A stretch of DNA of 64,000 bases, from assembly GCF_009389715.1 (NCBI RefSeq), contig NC_052392.1, positions 38,001,410 to 38,065,409 of the forward strand. The letters run 5' to 3'. The DNA is from Phoenix dactylifera. Taxonomy: Eukaryota > Streptophyta > Magnoliopsida > Arecales > Arecaceae. Below the pieces are notes generated by a model that saw only the letters and a list, made by a program, of their open reading frames with translations, had not been told where the DNA came from and made no database searches. The position numbers and the translations under genes were made by a program. Within the stretch, counting starts at the first letter, position 1; each line of letters starts with the position of its first letter. This document shows positions 52,638-64,000 of the stretch, one piece after another.

Positions 52638-55185
52638 TGTGAGGGCCCGGTCCATTGACTGGCCCGCACATGAATTGGGCTGCAGGCCCATATGAGCGAG
52701 GGCTCACACGCCCCGTGCGTGGGAGAGAGAGAAGTCAGACTCCGAACAGAGTCCTCTTCTTCCCCGATTCTGCCAAGAGGTAGAGACGGAAGAAGGCCAA
52801 ATCCTTCCATGTTTGAGCCGGTTTTTCCCTATAAGAGAGAGCCCCCACCTTCGTCGAGTGCCACCACTTCTCTTTCCTCTTTTCTCTCATCGAGTCCACA
52901 GTTTTCCGTTCTTATGCCCACCGAAGATCGAAGCTGGAGACGCCGTCGAAGCTGAGGTAAAGCTCCGATCTTTCTTCTCTTAGCTTCCTTTTCTTTCCAT
53001 GGTCCAAAAGCACCATCACCGATCTAAGAATCGACCAAAAATTGATTAAAAGTCTTTTGTTCATGTCTCTTGTTTTCGTTGTTTTTCTCTCTTTCCAACC
53101 ATCATCGGCATCGGCATTCGTCGTCGAATGCTTTGGCCCCTTCCTTGCATCGGCCCCGAGTCGGCGCCAGATCTCCACTAGTTGGCGAGCGGGCTAAGAT
53201 CCGAGTACACCAAGCCAAAAAATTTCTCTTCTCGGCGCTGTTTTTTGGTTTGATTTTGGTCGGCTGGCCATCGCCGACTGCCCTCCATCTCATGTCTCCA
53301 GTGCCTACTATAAACTCAAGTTGACTCTTGAAAAGAGGCCGTAAACTGCCATAGTGTTCGGGCTGCTTACTAGACTGATCACCTTGGCCCTATTAAGTGC
53401 CCCTAGAACCCACTGATGATGAATCATGTCAAATGATCTTTGCCCTGATCGAATCCATACCTCATAATTTATTGATTAAGTTGCTTAGACCTGACCTGTC
53501 TGAAGCCGCTAAACACTATCACCCAACCACCTGTCTTCTTTTTTTATTTTATTAATTCGATTAAAATCATCAAATAGAAATTAATTATACTTTTAATATT
53601 TTAAATAGGTTTAGTTGTTGCCTAGCGAAGTTTGACAATCCAAGACAAGATGTAAGTAACTCTGGCACTTCTTATTAGTTTTCAAATTTTTGCTTATTTT
53701 TTGATATTATAAAAATATAAAAATAATATTAAATATTGATGATATTATATTTTCTTAAAATCAATGATCGAGCATATGATATTATGAAACTCTTGATTTA
53801 TTGTGAAATAATGGTTCCATGATCATTTTACCATTAAGCACTATTTATGAACTAGGAACTCTATATTTATGAAATTTGTATTTTGTTATGAAAAGAATAA
53901 TTTCATAATTATTCTACTATTAAAGGTTTAATTATAGACTACAGACTCTTTATAGTCTTTTAGCGATTTATTCATGTATGATTTAAAAAAATATTACTTA
54001 AGAAAATTTGTTTTAAAAAATGACTATGGGCTCTAAAATAGCCATAGCCATGTACGGCCTTCTGCCGGTGGGTTATAATAGCTTAGCATACGACCCTCGC
54101 CGACGGGTTATAGTAACTTGGCATACGGCTCTCGTCGGCGGGTTATAGTAGCTTAACATACGACCCTCGCCGGCGGATTATAGTAGCTTGGCATACAGCC
54201 CTTGCCGGCGGGTTATAGTAGTTTAACATACGACCCTTGCCGGCGGATTATAGTAGCTTGGCATACAGCCCTTGCTGGCGGGTTATAGTAGCTTATCATA
54301 TAGACTTCGCCAATGGGTTATAGTAGCTTGGCATATGGCCTTGGTTGGCGGGTTATAATAGTTTGGCATACGACCCTCGCTAGCAGATTATAGTAGCTTG
54401 GCATACGACCCTGTCAGCAGGTTATAGTAGTTGGCATGATATTGATTATGACCCTATTATGGTTATAAGATGACCTTAGTATTTAGTCCAAAAGAATTAT
54501 TATAAATTATGATATTGCAAAATCACAAATGATTTATGACTTTGTAAAATTAGCACGATTTATGATTTTGTTTATGCACATGGAATCATGTTTATGAAAT
54601 ATGGATGATTTGTTCATGCATGATTTGATTTATAATTTGTTTTGATATATTGTACTATGAAATACTTTATTTTTGCAAGAACTGTTATTTTTCTTAAATG
54701 ATGCATTGACATGAAAAATCTTATGCTTGATCCGGTAAGGTAGTGAAAGGTTTACTTACTGGGTTTGTCGCTCATATACTTCTATTTTTTATTTTTCTCT
54801 TTCCAGATGAATAAGGTCAATAGGAATAAAGGATGGTCCAGACTTGGAGTTCATGCTAGCAAGCTTGACGATTTTATAGTAGAATTGTAGTATTTTAATT
54901 AACCATGAATTTGTAGTTAATGATTTTTTGAATATTAAGAATTATGGGTTTATTATTTATGTCTGGATAAGGGCTCAGTGGTGTAGTTATGTCTATAAAG
55001 TTTCGGTTATGTATTCAAGAATATTTAAATGTCAGATTTAGATGCCCTTTACCTGCTTCTTTTTGTTTAGTAAATAAAATTAGACTAATTTTATCGTGCT
55101 ATATAAATTTTTATTGTGAGCTTCGTGTTACTGTGGGCAATATCCTACGGTAGCACGACTAATGCTTCGGACCTTGGGCGTGACA
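52638..55185. mobile_element. LTR, probably a solo LTR of a Ty3/gypsy-type element
   Basis: The unit starts TGTGAGGGCCCGG and ends GGGCGTGACA, i.e. TG...CA with the end words typical of plant gypsy-type LTRs. It is about 2.5 kb and has a TATA-like CCCTATAAGAGAG near 52829. It contains a minisatellite at 54052-54440 and an AT-rich second half. No internal coding domain adjoins it on either side, so a solo LTR is the simplest reading. Target duplications were not visible, which suggests some age or imprecise ends. A related but more decayed fragment is at 26391-27700. Confidence 0.55.
54052..54440. repeat. 35-bp minisatellite, about 11 units
   Basis: Units have the form CGGCGGGTTATAGTAGCTTG followed by GCATACGACCCTCGC. 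Neighbouring units alternate between AACATACGACCC and GGCATACAGCCC versions at about 54130-54270, giving a 70-bp higher-order period there. Outer units are more diverged. It lies within the LTR. Confidence 0.9.
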
Positions 55186-55747
55186 TGAGGTACATGGAGT
55201 TTAACATAATTTAGCAATCTCAAAATGATAGGCTTATGTTATGGGACAGCAGCATGGTATTTCGTAGGGTCTGGAAAATGGATACCCAATGAAATTATAG
55301 GGGAAAGGAAGAAAAAGATTAGCAGGTGAAGGAGAGTGTATTCCAGAATCCACAACAAAGCTTAAATTTAAGGCTCCTAAATTATATTTTTACTATAAAA
55401 TCAAAGAAAGCCTAATTTTAACCCTTGATCAACTAGAAGCAACCTTGAAAGCTACTTGTCTTGCGCTATCCCTTAAATTTCGATTTACTTTCCACAAAAC
55501 CAACATCCAGAGAAATTGCTAAAATTTTGAAGCAATATCAGCTCAAGCACTCTTGGCTTTACAAAAGAAGTCAAACACAAGACATCCATAAAGAGCCCCT
55601 CATGATGCAGAAAATATATATAACAAAGTAAGTGGAACTATGATGCATAAACTATACATGCCCTTGTTTTTTGTTCTTTAATCGAAAAGGACCCTGTAAA
55701 TTTAACTATACATGGCCTTAGGAAGCCAAAATTGTTAATGACTGGCA
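55186..55747. other. intergenic / 3' flank of the receptor kinase gene
   Basis: AT-rich, no gene recognised. The part next to 55747 is probably the 3' UTR of the leftward receptor kinase gene. Confidence 0.4.
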
Positions 55748-58700
55748 TCAATAGGAGTTTTTCAGAGGCTCCGAGGATCTAGAAAAGCTACTGCAGGCTG
55801 CTGCTCTGGCACTGTCTTCAGCACCCTTATAAGCTCCATCAGCATCCATGAGATTTTGATACTCAACCCTAATTTCCTTGAGCAAAGCCACCACATCTCT
55901 CATGGAGGGACGCTCCTTCGGCACTGCATTCACACAAAGGAGACCCACACCAAGCACTTGAACCATTTCCTGTACAATCAAATCTGTTTGATTCCTTAAC
56001 CCCTCATCAAGTAAGTCAGCAGCCTTAGCAGTAGGTCTTCTCAACTCCCTCCGGACCCATTCGGCGATGTGGTATCCTCCTGGAATCCTATCATCAGCTG
56101 GTTGCATCCCAGTTAAGATCTCCAAGAGAACAACGCCATAGCTATAAACATCACTCTTCTCTGTGATCTTTATACTGTAACTGTATTCTATACACCAAAA
56201 AACAAAACAAACAAACAAAAAAACTAGTGATAGTCTGAATACATGATGAGAGATGATAAGCTGCTGGAATTTAGACATATAGAAGAAGTTTCAGGAAGTT
56301 AGAATCGTTTGCTTACCGGGAGCAATGTAACCACAAGAACCAAGGACCATGCTACAAGGTCTTCTGTAACCTGAATCATCCATGAGCTTTGCAAGTCCGA
56401 AATCTGCAAGATAGGCTTCAAACTGTGGACCAATTAATATGTTGTTGGCCTTGATATCCCTGTGGATGATCGGAGGATTGCAGTCATGGTGGAGATAGGC
56501 CAAGCCCTCAGCTGCACCTAGTGCAATCTTATACCTGGAATCCCACTCTAGAATGACCTTACTGCTTCTATGAAGCAAGTTATCCAAACTTCCATTGCTG
56601 ATATAGTCAAATAAGAGCAATTGAGGACTTCCATTTCTCTTAGAGCAGCAGCCCAGAAGCCTTACTATGTTCTTATGTCTGATGGACCCAAGAGTCTTCA
56701 CTTCCGCAGTGAAAGGATCCCTTCCTGGGAACTCCCCAATCCTTTCTGGCCATAGTTTCTTCACAGCAACCATAAGCCCAGTTCTGGTCTCAACCCTATA
56801 GACCGCACCAGAAGAACCGTTTCCAATGATGTTAGAATCCGATAACCCCTTTACAACATCATCTATAGAGAAATCCAACTTCTGAAAGGGTGTAAAGTGC
56901 CATTCTTGCATTTCCTCGTCTTTCTTCAAATTATTTGCGGCCGGCTTCTGAGCCCTTAGCATCAGCAACGTTCCCAATATCATTACAACAACAGTCAAAG
57001 CAAGACCAATAACGAGGAGAAGGATGACCCTCCTTGAAGGATGACTTCTTTGGTATCTATGAAAACAGTCGTTATGGACTGTACATAACTGTTGATTACC
57101 AGAAAAAAATGTCATTGGAAGCTGTCGGAAGAACAGAGTATCAGGGAGATAGCCCGAGAAATTATTGTATGAAACGTCGAGAAAAACCAAATTTCCAAGG
57201 TCAGCCAATATGGCTAATGATCCTGTCAGCATGTTATGCGAAAGATCTAGGCTGGCCAGCTTTGAAAGATTTGAAACTCCTTGAGGAATAGGGCCTGAGA
57301 CATAGTTCCAACTCAAATTCAGCACTATATCAAGTCCCTGCAACCGACCAATCTCGTCAGGGATTGGGCCAGAGAGTCTGTTGCTGCTTATATCCAAGGA
57401 CTGCAAATCCTTGCAAAGACCCAAGGACTTGGGTATCAAACCAGTGATGCAGTTCCCATTTAATGCAAGCTTACTTAGAAATCTGAGCTTACTCAACAAC
57501 TCAGGAACTGCTCCTGAGATTCTATTCCGTGAAAGGTCTAGGACATTGAGAAGCTGAAGAGATTCGAAGGAACTAGGAATCATGCCTTGGAGCCTGTTCT
57601 CGTGCAAATCAACCATTTCAAGCTGGATGCAGTTGCCGAGTTCAGGCGGGACTTCACCAGAGAGCTGGTTTTCAGACAACTCGAGGAAGCTCAGACTGTG
57701 CAGGAGCCCGATTTCCGGTGGTATTCTGCCTGAAAACCGATTGAATCCAAGCCGGAGCCGGGTCAAGCTGGTGCAGTTGCCAATGTGTGATGGGAGATCA
57801 CCAGAAAGCCCATTAGAGATCAGCATGAGTTCGCTCAAGCTTTTGATGCTGAATAGAGAATCTGGTAGCGAACCAGAGAGGAGGTTATACGAAAGATCCA
57901 TGGATTGGAGATTTTTGCAGTAGCCTATCTCAAAAGGTATGCTCCCACGTATCTGATTCTGCCATGCAAAGAACTGACTCAGCTCCGTCAGCTGCCCGAT
58001 ACCAGCCGGGATTTCACCTGAGAGCCTATTGTTATCCAATTCTAGCTGCTTCAGACTGGAAAGATTTCCAATGAAAGGTGGAATCTTGCCGGAGATATTG
58101 TTGTAAGACAGTAGGAACACCTCTAGTGACAGCAAATTTGAGAAGGATGCTGGGATTTCGCCGGTCAGGGAATTCAAGGAGAAATCCATAACAGTCAAAC
58201 CACTACAATTACCAAGTGATCCTGGAATATTACCATTGAAGCTGTTCTTCCAAAGCAACACTCTCTTTAGATTTCTCAGAAGGCCTAACTCAGCTGGGAT
58301 CTCACCTGTAAGCTGATTCTGGTAAAGAAAAATGTTCTCAAGGGCCGAGCAATTCGCAATTTGTGGCGGAATGGTTCCAGAGAGATTAGCTGTGTATATA
58401 GAAAGAGTCCTTAGATTCTTCAGTTCTCCAAAGCTGGACGGAATATGGCCAGAGACTGCAGTGTCTGCTAGACCCAGAAAGACTAGTCCTTGGCACTGAG
58501 AAATGTTGACTGGAATTTCTCCAAAGAGTCCTGCGTTTCCTCCTGCCCGAAAAGTTTCGAGAAGCGAAAGCTTGCCAAGCTCTGCTGGAATCGTCCCGGT
58601 CAGCTGGTTGTCGACTAGCTCCAACCGTCTGAGCTGTGAGCAATTGCTGATCTCTGGTGGGATTCGGCCTTTTAATGAGTTCGAGTTCAGGTAGAGAGAG

Positions 58701-59134
58701 CGCAATTTCAAAAGCTTTCCAATCTCAGGTGGTATGCTTCCATTTAGATGGTTGTAGCTGAGGTCTAGAGTGACCAAAGAAGTCAGGTTAGAGACCATTG
58801 CCGGAATCTCTCCAGTGATATTTGTATCATATAGGACTACTGTGGTGAGGGAATTGAGCAAGAGGAGTTGAGTGGGGAAGGTGGTGGGAAGGTTGATGGA
58901 TTTGATATTGATTTCTGAAACTAAACCACTTCTGGAGCATGTGATGAAAGCCCATCTGCATGGGGTTTGGTGGATTTGATTCCATGTAGAGAACAAAGAG
59001 GAGGAAGGAGAAGAGTTGAAGGTTGAAAGCCATGAGAGGAGGGCAAGGCCTTCATGGTTTAGACCAGAGGTGGGAAGAAGAAAGGATGAGATTGACAGCA
59101 ATGTGATGCCGAGGAGAATTGGATATGTCGGCAT
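55748..59134 (-). CDS. LRR-XI receptor kinase, RGI/RCH1 type, two exons
   Basis: Exons 59134-56317 and 56187-55748 (a 129-bp GT-AG intron; the split codon is the Glu of the APE motif) give 1085 residues. The order is: signal peptide (1-24); N-cap with paired cysteines (CRWAFITC, 59-66); about 24 leucine-rich repeats (about 95-665); a juxtamembrane cysteine pair; a membrane segment (about 703-726); then a serine/threonine kinase. Kinase landmarks are intact: GNGSSG 771-776, Lys792, Glu811, HRD 891-893, Asn898, DFG 911-913, APE 938-940. The ectodomain has RAGG (196-199) and RLR (459-461), matching the RxGG and RxR motifs described for receptors of sulfated root-meristem peptides (RGF/GLV/CLEL). 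It therefore likely sits at the plasma membrane as a peptide-hormone receptor. The activation segment reads GSCGYIAPE where GSYGYIAPE is usual. The ligand is inferred. Confidence 0.93.
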
Positions 59135-61440
59135 ACCGAATCAAAGCAGTCTACCCCTTCTTCCTCTGCTAAATCTTTCCTGAGTTTGAAATGGGTTCAG
59201 CCTTTCAGTATATTTACTGAAGGTCAAATCCAAACACCGAATTCAAGCTAATTAAAATTGTGGTCCAGCCCTATAATGGCCATCATCGCATTTTCTTGTT
59301 GGAATTATTGGCAATGAGATCCTTATAAGTATCTACATACTATTTGAATTCCTACCACTTTGATGGAGAGACCGAAGCGCAAGTTGTGTGGTTGTCTTGT
59401 GCTCATTGGATGCTCTTAGGATAGGGAATAAACTGTGCCTGGTGATGTTGCTATTTCCTTATGCATGGCCTTCAAAGTGAGGAAAAGATATAAGTTGTTC
59501 CTTGAGAGTTTCACAATTATGCAATCTTTCCTAAGCAGCCATACTTTCTTTCGCTTTCCCTCATTTTTCATCGCATTGGTTTCTTCTGAGTTTTTGATAA
59601 CTACTGCTTTGGATGTGCGCGATGTCTGTGATGTACGCATTTGCATATATCTGGTTAGTGTTCTGCAAATAAGATTTCAAAACATGTTAAACGTATTTGT
59701 GCAGGAAGAATAGGTACAAGGTAGGTTCAGGATAAGTCTTGGGACATGGACATAAACATTAAAACAAAAAGGTCTCTTTTTTTTTTCGAAGTTCAAACTT
59801 TGTTTTAGGTTGGATGCAAAACATGGGCATATTGCAGTTCTTCACTGTAATACCATACCCATGCATAATTTCTACAGGCTTTACCTGAAGACAAGCAGTT
59901 GTCAGGCTTTGGTTTGCCTGCACCAATTAAGTTATTGTCGGCGCAGCAGCTGATCTACTTCAAATATTCATTTTAATAGTCGAAAAATATTGAATCTAAA
60001 GGAGGTAAATGAAACAATTCTGAAAAGTTGGGAAACGCCGTATCCTTTGGTGTTGAAAAGGATACATGGCATGCACATGAAAAAAAGCAGAGAGGAAGGA
60101 GCTGCCCTTAACTTAGTACCTATCTTTGGAGCCCTGAAGGATCACATAGGTGCTTTTTATCATGATGAAGCCAGGAAAAGTTTCCACTTCCCACCTTTAC
60201 TAGTTCTGCAAAGTAATCACTTCTGAAAAATCAGATCATACATGTTAGGTTGAAACATAAGTACAATCAAAAATCTAATTTACTTAATAAATAAATGCAT
60301 GTATAGTATCGTGGAAAACGCAAGTACTGCATGTTATCATGGATTAGATAAGGAATATGGGGTTTATATACTATTTCATGTAAATGCAAGCACATCTGTA
60401 GTCAACATACAGAACAATGCTGGTCTCCTAACGGCGTTATTCAGCATGGATACAAGTTCGATGTACACTTTCAGAGTTCAGACATAGTACCATGATCATG
60501 CAAGTCAACTAAATTACAGCAACAAAATGGTTCATTATTCTTGCGTTAAGAGTAATTAGTCTGTGTGTAATAAATTCTATAAATGATGTAGATATTGTAA
60601 CATGTAACTGAAACAGCATGAGAAATTTACAATACTCATCATATGATTTTGCTGTTACGGTTTTCATTTTAAGGGAGCAGAACATATAAGAAGTTAAATA
60701 ACCAATCTATGATAGGAAAATCTATGTCATGAATTTGATATGTTCCCTTCAAGGAGATAGCTGAATGCCTGAGAATTGAGGGCTTTCCCATTTTCCATCC
60801 CTCATGAATTATCCTTCTTTTGACTACCCCTTCCTCATCATGAAGCCTATCTCTTCCCAAGTATTTTGTCCTCCAAATACGGAGATGTTATCCTCTCCGA
60901 GTAAGGAATATAAGTGTACATTCTAAAAGACAGACAGGAAAACATGGCTATCTTTTGGATTATACTTAGAATTATGAAGGTGGTTGATTAGTGGGACACT
61001 GCAAGCCCACTTAGGAGGGTGACCATGGTGGCATGCAGGCAAATGTATTTTGGATTATCTTTAGTTGATTTGACAACTCATTGGTAAATAGTGGAAAAAA
61101 CTCCACTTGAATTCCAATAAGAATAATGTTTCACATGGTATAGTGACAAAAGAGATCAGTTTGAGTTTCTTCTGATGTGGTAAGTTCGATTCATTCTGTG
61201 AGTAGCTGATTAGTAGCAGTGGAGGAGATCATAGACATCCATTCATTGTTCTTGTGACAAAGCAATACTTGTGGGTGCAATTGAGGTTGCATAAATAATT
61301 GAGATAAGGTGGCAGAGGTGCTTGTCAGAAGCTCTAATGCTTGTCAAGGCCCCTTCAAAATTCAAAGTGTTGCTTGTGGCTTGTTCAACAAATTGAGTGC
61401 TAGTGAGGTATTATCAAAGAATTTAGGTAAGTATTTAGGA
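59135..61440. other. promoter side of the receptor kinase and intergenic DNA
   Basis: Sequence right of 59134 is the upstream region of the leftward kinase gene; an AAATATAC (complement of about 59208-59215) is a weak TATA candidate. The rest holds short frames without motifs. Confidence 0.35.
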
Positions 61441-61444
61441 GGGT

Positions 61445-61860
61445 GCTGTCTATGAGATTGCACTGTGGAATCTGAAAATCACATCTCTACCTCTTGCCCT
61501 TCTCCACTGAAATTTGGAGTGCTATCTCTTGTTCGCTTGATGTTACAACCCTTGTGGGAGATCTATGGGATATCTGTACAAGGTGGAGAAAATCTCAATT
61601 CCCTGAGGATTTGCATCAAACGGCCTTCATGGTGATTGCGACTGTTGTGTGGATTTGCTGGCAGGTGCGAAATGTTCGAATCTTTCTCGATCGGAGCACC
61701 TCTATAGCAGCCTTTGTTCACAAAATTATCCATCTTTTGAATGACTAGTCTATCTTCTGTGATCAAAAGGAGCTTTGTGCTTTTGGAAAGATGTGGGCCA
61801 AATTGAAATCCTTCCTTTCTGTTGTTAATGGCACTTTTGGCAGCTGATTTGAAGCCGGTT
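61445..61860 (+). mobile_element. LINE ORF2 C-terminal fragment without RNase H
   Basis: The + strand shows CTVESENHI (zinc-knuckle remnant), then EIWSAISCSLDVTTLVGDLWDICTRW and TAFMVIATVVWICWQVRNVRIFLDR. The last part fits the W..IW..RN..IF pattern that follows the reverse transcriptase in plant L1 elements. Unlike the other copies in the window, no RNase H follows before the sequence changes near 61860. It is a decayed fragment. Confidence 0.5.
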
Positions 61861-61923
61861 GGTGAATCATGCTCTCATGTTGATCTATGTTTATTGCTAG
61901 ATCTCATGATGAGATGCCTTGTA

Positions 61924-62013
61924 TGCTTGTAGGAAAAGTTTTTTATGAGTATATGGTGGTTGCCACGATCTTTGGCTCGTGATCTCATGTCAGAAGTGTG
62001 GCAGTTTGTATAT
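61924..62013. repeat. dispersed repeat shared with 16704-16790
   Basis: AGTTTTTTATGAGTATATGG...GGTTG, TTTGGCTCGTGATCTCATGTC and AGAAGTGTGGCAG line up with the stretch at 16704-16790, which ends GAGAGCGTGACAA. Possibly the end of an old LTR family. Confidence 0.4.
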
Positions 62014-63250
62014 ATGTACTGGTCCAATTGAGGAGAGACAAAATTCTCTCAACCAGCTCAACATAAATATCTCAGAAATATTTTGGAATAAGTAGAAAAT
62101 TTGGTTAAAGTAGTGTTTAGGTTTTTTTTTCTTTCATTAATGATTCAAGAACTAAGATGCATAATCTCTATTTATAGTAGGAACATCCGTCATTGCACAA
62201 TTCAGGTTGGATTTCTATCTTAGTTTGAATAAAACCAGCTTTCACATAATAGAGATGATCAGTAGAAATAAATATAAAAAAGTTAAATCTTATGGGATGT
62301 AGATCTCGACTCGTACATAAACTTTGCCTGCAGTTACTCTGCTTAATTCTTCCTACATTGGAAGATATGCTCAATCAAAACCTTTCTTTAAAAGAAAATC
62401 TTCATTTTAATTGACTTATTTCGGAGCCCAAAAGATAGAATTTAGCCTTGATCAGTAGTCGTACCCTTTGCAAGATAGCGTCACATCATAGAATCAGAAA
62501 GTTATTCGATTAAAAAAAATGATCATCACAATTAAGCATTGTATTGCTAAGTTATGACCTCCAAAAGTTTGACATGTAATTTGGCTTTTCAATATGGTAA
62601 ATCTTGCTCCTCAATTCTATCCATTCCTACTTGTAGTGGTTTAAATGGTTCACATCAAATTCGATGATCCGCTTAGATCACTCATGCATACATATACGTA
62701 TGTATGTATGCATGTATGTATGTATATAATATTGAAGCGAGTTTAGAGTTTCTCCTATTTAGTTTTTTCGCCCATCATAATATATTAGCGATATCGCGGC
62801 CATTATTCTTGTATTTCACATGAATCAAAGATGAGTGGTTAGATATGTACCCAAGAAAAAAAAAGAAGGAGAGATGGTTAAATAGGATTCCTGCAGACCG
62901 GTTTGGTATGGAATAGTAGTGGACCTATTGGTTAGGATGGGTCCAAAGATTTTGGGTACCATCCAATCCCGGTCATGTGATACATATTGGGACTAAATGG
63001 CTTACTTTTACTAACCCAACTCTATTTGAACTCAGATGGACTCGAGATTGATAATCTACCCCACATATAACATATATTTACTCTTAACATCCTTCAATTT
63101 TGTATTAAAAGTTAAATTACACTCTCAGGCTATACCATTAATGAATTGTTTAGAGGGCATATAGGTAAAGGAGCTCACGAAACCCGGACATCCACTTAGG
63201 ACTTGACACCCGGCTCAATATTTGTTTAATATAAATTTGATGCAAATAGG
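62014..63250. other. intergenic, no gene seen
   Basis: AT-rich. A short (GTAT)n/(ATGT)n stretch lies near 62695-62727. No gene or RNA recognised. Confidence 0.4.
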
Positions 63251-63251
63251 A

Positions 63252-63745
63252 TACTTTTTTTTTTCTTTTTTTTGGTACAAGGCGGCTCACACTTGATGGG
63301 TGTGAATACGGCTAATAAAATCAGAAAACAAAAGGCTACATAGGGGCTCCAGTGCAGACATGTGATCCGTCCAGATAAACTCTTCGAAGTGATGAGCAGC
63401 AAAAGAGGCAACTTAGACAGCGACACAGTTTGCCTCCCTATAAACATGCGTGGCCTAGTAGAAGCCACTCCCCCAGTAGTCTGCGGATGTCATGGAGTAG
63501 CGGTCTCTCCTCAGTAGTACACTTTCGACCCCGGACCCACTAAATCACTGTAGTTGAGTCTTTCTCGAGGAGGATACAGTTCGTGCCCAACACCTATCTC
63601 GCATACGTAATATCCTCATATGCAGCTCTGAGCTCGACGCACACAACAGATCATGTCGAAAATTTGCTGCCTCCCACTGCCACCAGTCTGGCATCATGGT
63701 TCCTGATGACGAATTTTACACCTCCGTAGTTTTCTCCTTCGTCCA
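63252..63745 (-). mobile_element. L1-type LINE 3' end (RNase H), reverse strand
   Basis: On the - strand the decayed frames read GVKFVIRNHDARLVAVGG, VELRAAYEDITYARWVLGTNCILLEKDSTTVI and then RPLLHDI, in the order of the other RNase H copies in this window. The 3' end is an A-rich run (complement of 63254-63272). It is more decayed than the copies at 43 and 51.5 kb. Confidence 0.65.
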
Positions 63746-64000
63746 TGCTACTGTCGTGGTTCTTGATGAACGGCAAAATAGGACACTAGTTTCACCACAG
63801 CGAATCCCTCTCAAACACTAAACCAAAATAATTTCATGATTTCGATCCACTTCTATCCAGCCAAGCAAATCTAAGTGACAGAAGAAAGATACATCCACAT
63901 CTATCTCTCTCACTCTAACTGCCTGCTTAAAAAAAAAAATATGCACCCAAACTTTTATTTTTGTGTGCACCCAAGCCCTTCGAAACGCTAACAAATCCAC
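63746..64000. other. window end, no gene seen
   Basis: A frame on the - strand runs off the window end (63818-64000) but has no recognisable motif. Confidence 0.3.

Noticed and set aside
52192-52707. 171-codon frame on the - strand
   Set aside because: It runs across the LTR boundary at 52638 and has no recognisable domain beyond the hydrophobic stretch noted separately.
54052-54440. CRISPR-like regular array
   Set aside because: Units are contiguous with no unique spacers, the genome is eukaryotic, and the array lies inside an LTR: it is a minisatellite.
57034-58694. Several frames on the + strand over the receptor kinase gene
   Set aside because: They are the reverse side of the leucine-rich-repeat coding exon.

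Overview
This is plant nuclear DNA: intron-bearing genes, GC-rich single-exon dirigent genes in AT-rich surroundings, a nuclear-type tRNA-Asp, long TA/GA/CA microsatellites, and many decayed transposons (L1-type LINE 3' ends, tRNA-derived SINEs, foldback elements, LTR fragments). The contrast between GC-rich coding exons and AT-rich flanks suggests a monocot, possibly a palm. That placement is inference; nothing in the window proves it.

Layout. 0-17.4 kb: no gene I can name. It holds MITE-like elements, two SINE-like elements, an L1 3' end at 12.5-13.5 kb, and a pyrimidine-rich, leader-like patch at 5.43-5.70 kb followed by exon-like segments to about 11 kb. One of those segments is tandemly duplicated. 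17.5-28.8 kb: three dirigent genes on the + strand (17574, 21674, 28199). They are separated by microsatellites, a ~1.2-kb tandem segmental duplication and LTR-related sequence. 29.76 kb: a tRNA-Asp(GUC) gene on the - strand. 32.5-37.0 kb: a six-exon glycolipid-transfer-protein (GLTP) gene on the - strand, followed by a ~0.6-kb foldback element. 43.5-48.5 kb: a nine-exon thioredoxin-fold (AhpC/TSA-like) gene on the + strand with a likely plastid transit peptide. 51.4-55.2 kb: an L1 fragment and a ~2.5-kb LTR carrying a 35-bp minisatellite. 55.7-59.1 kb: a two-exon LRR-XI receptor kinase of the RGI/RCH1 type on the - strand. 59.1-64 kb: intergenic, with two more L1 fragments.

How the genes relate. 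The three dirigent genes are a local tandem family (secreted beta-barrel proteins that steer phenoxy-radical coupling, or relatives of these); the middle one has diverged at otherwise conserved positions. The GLTP and thioredoxin-like genes lie head to head. From memory, their apparent Arabidopsis counterparts (At1g21360 and At1g21350) are also adjacent, so this may be an old syntenic pair. The receptor kinase is an independent single gene. I found no evidence of an unknown multi-gene system. The most unusual items are the diverged dirigent paralogue, the GLTP/thioredoxin pairing, the foldback element built of repeated subunits, and the LTR minisatellite with a two-unit period.
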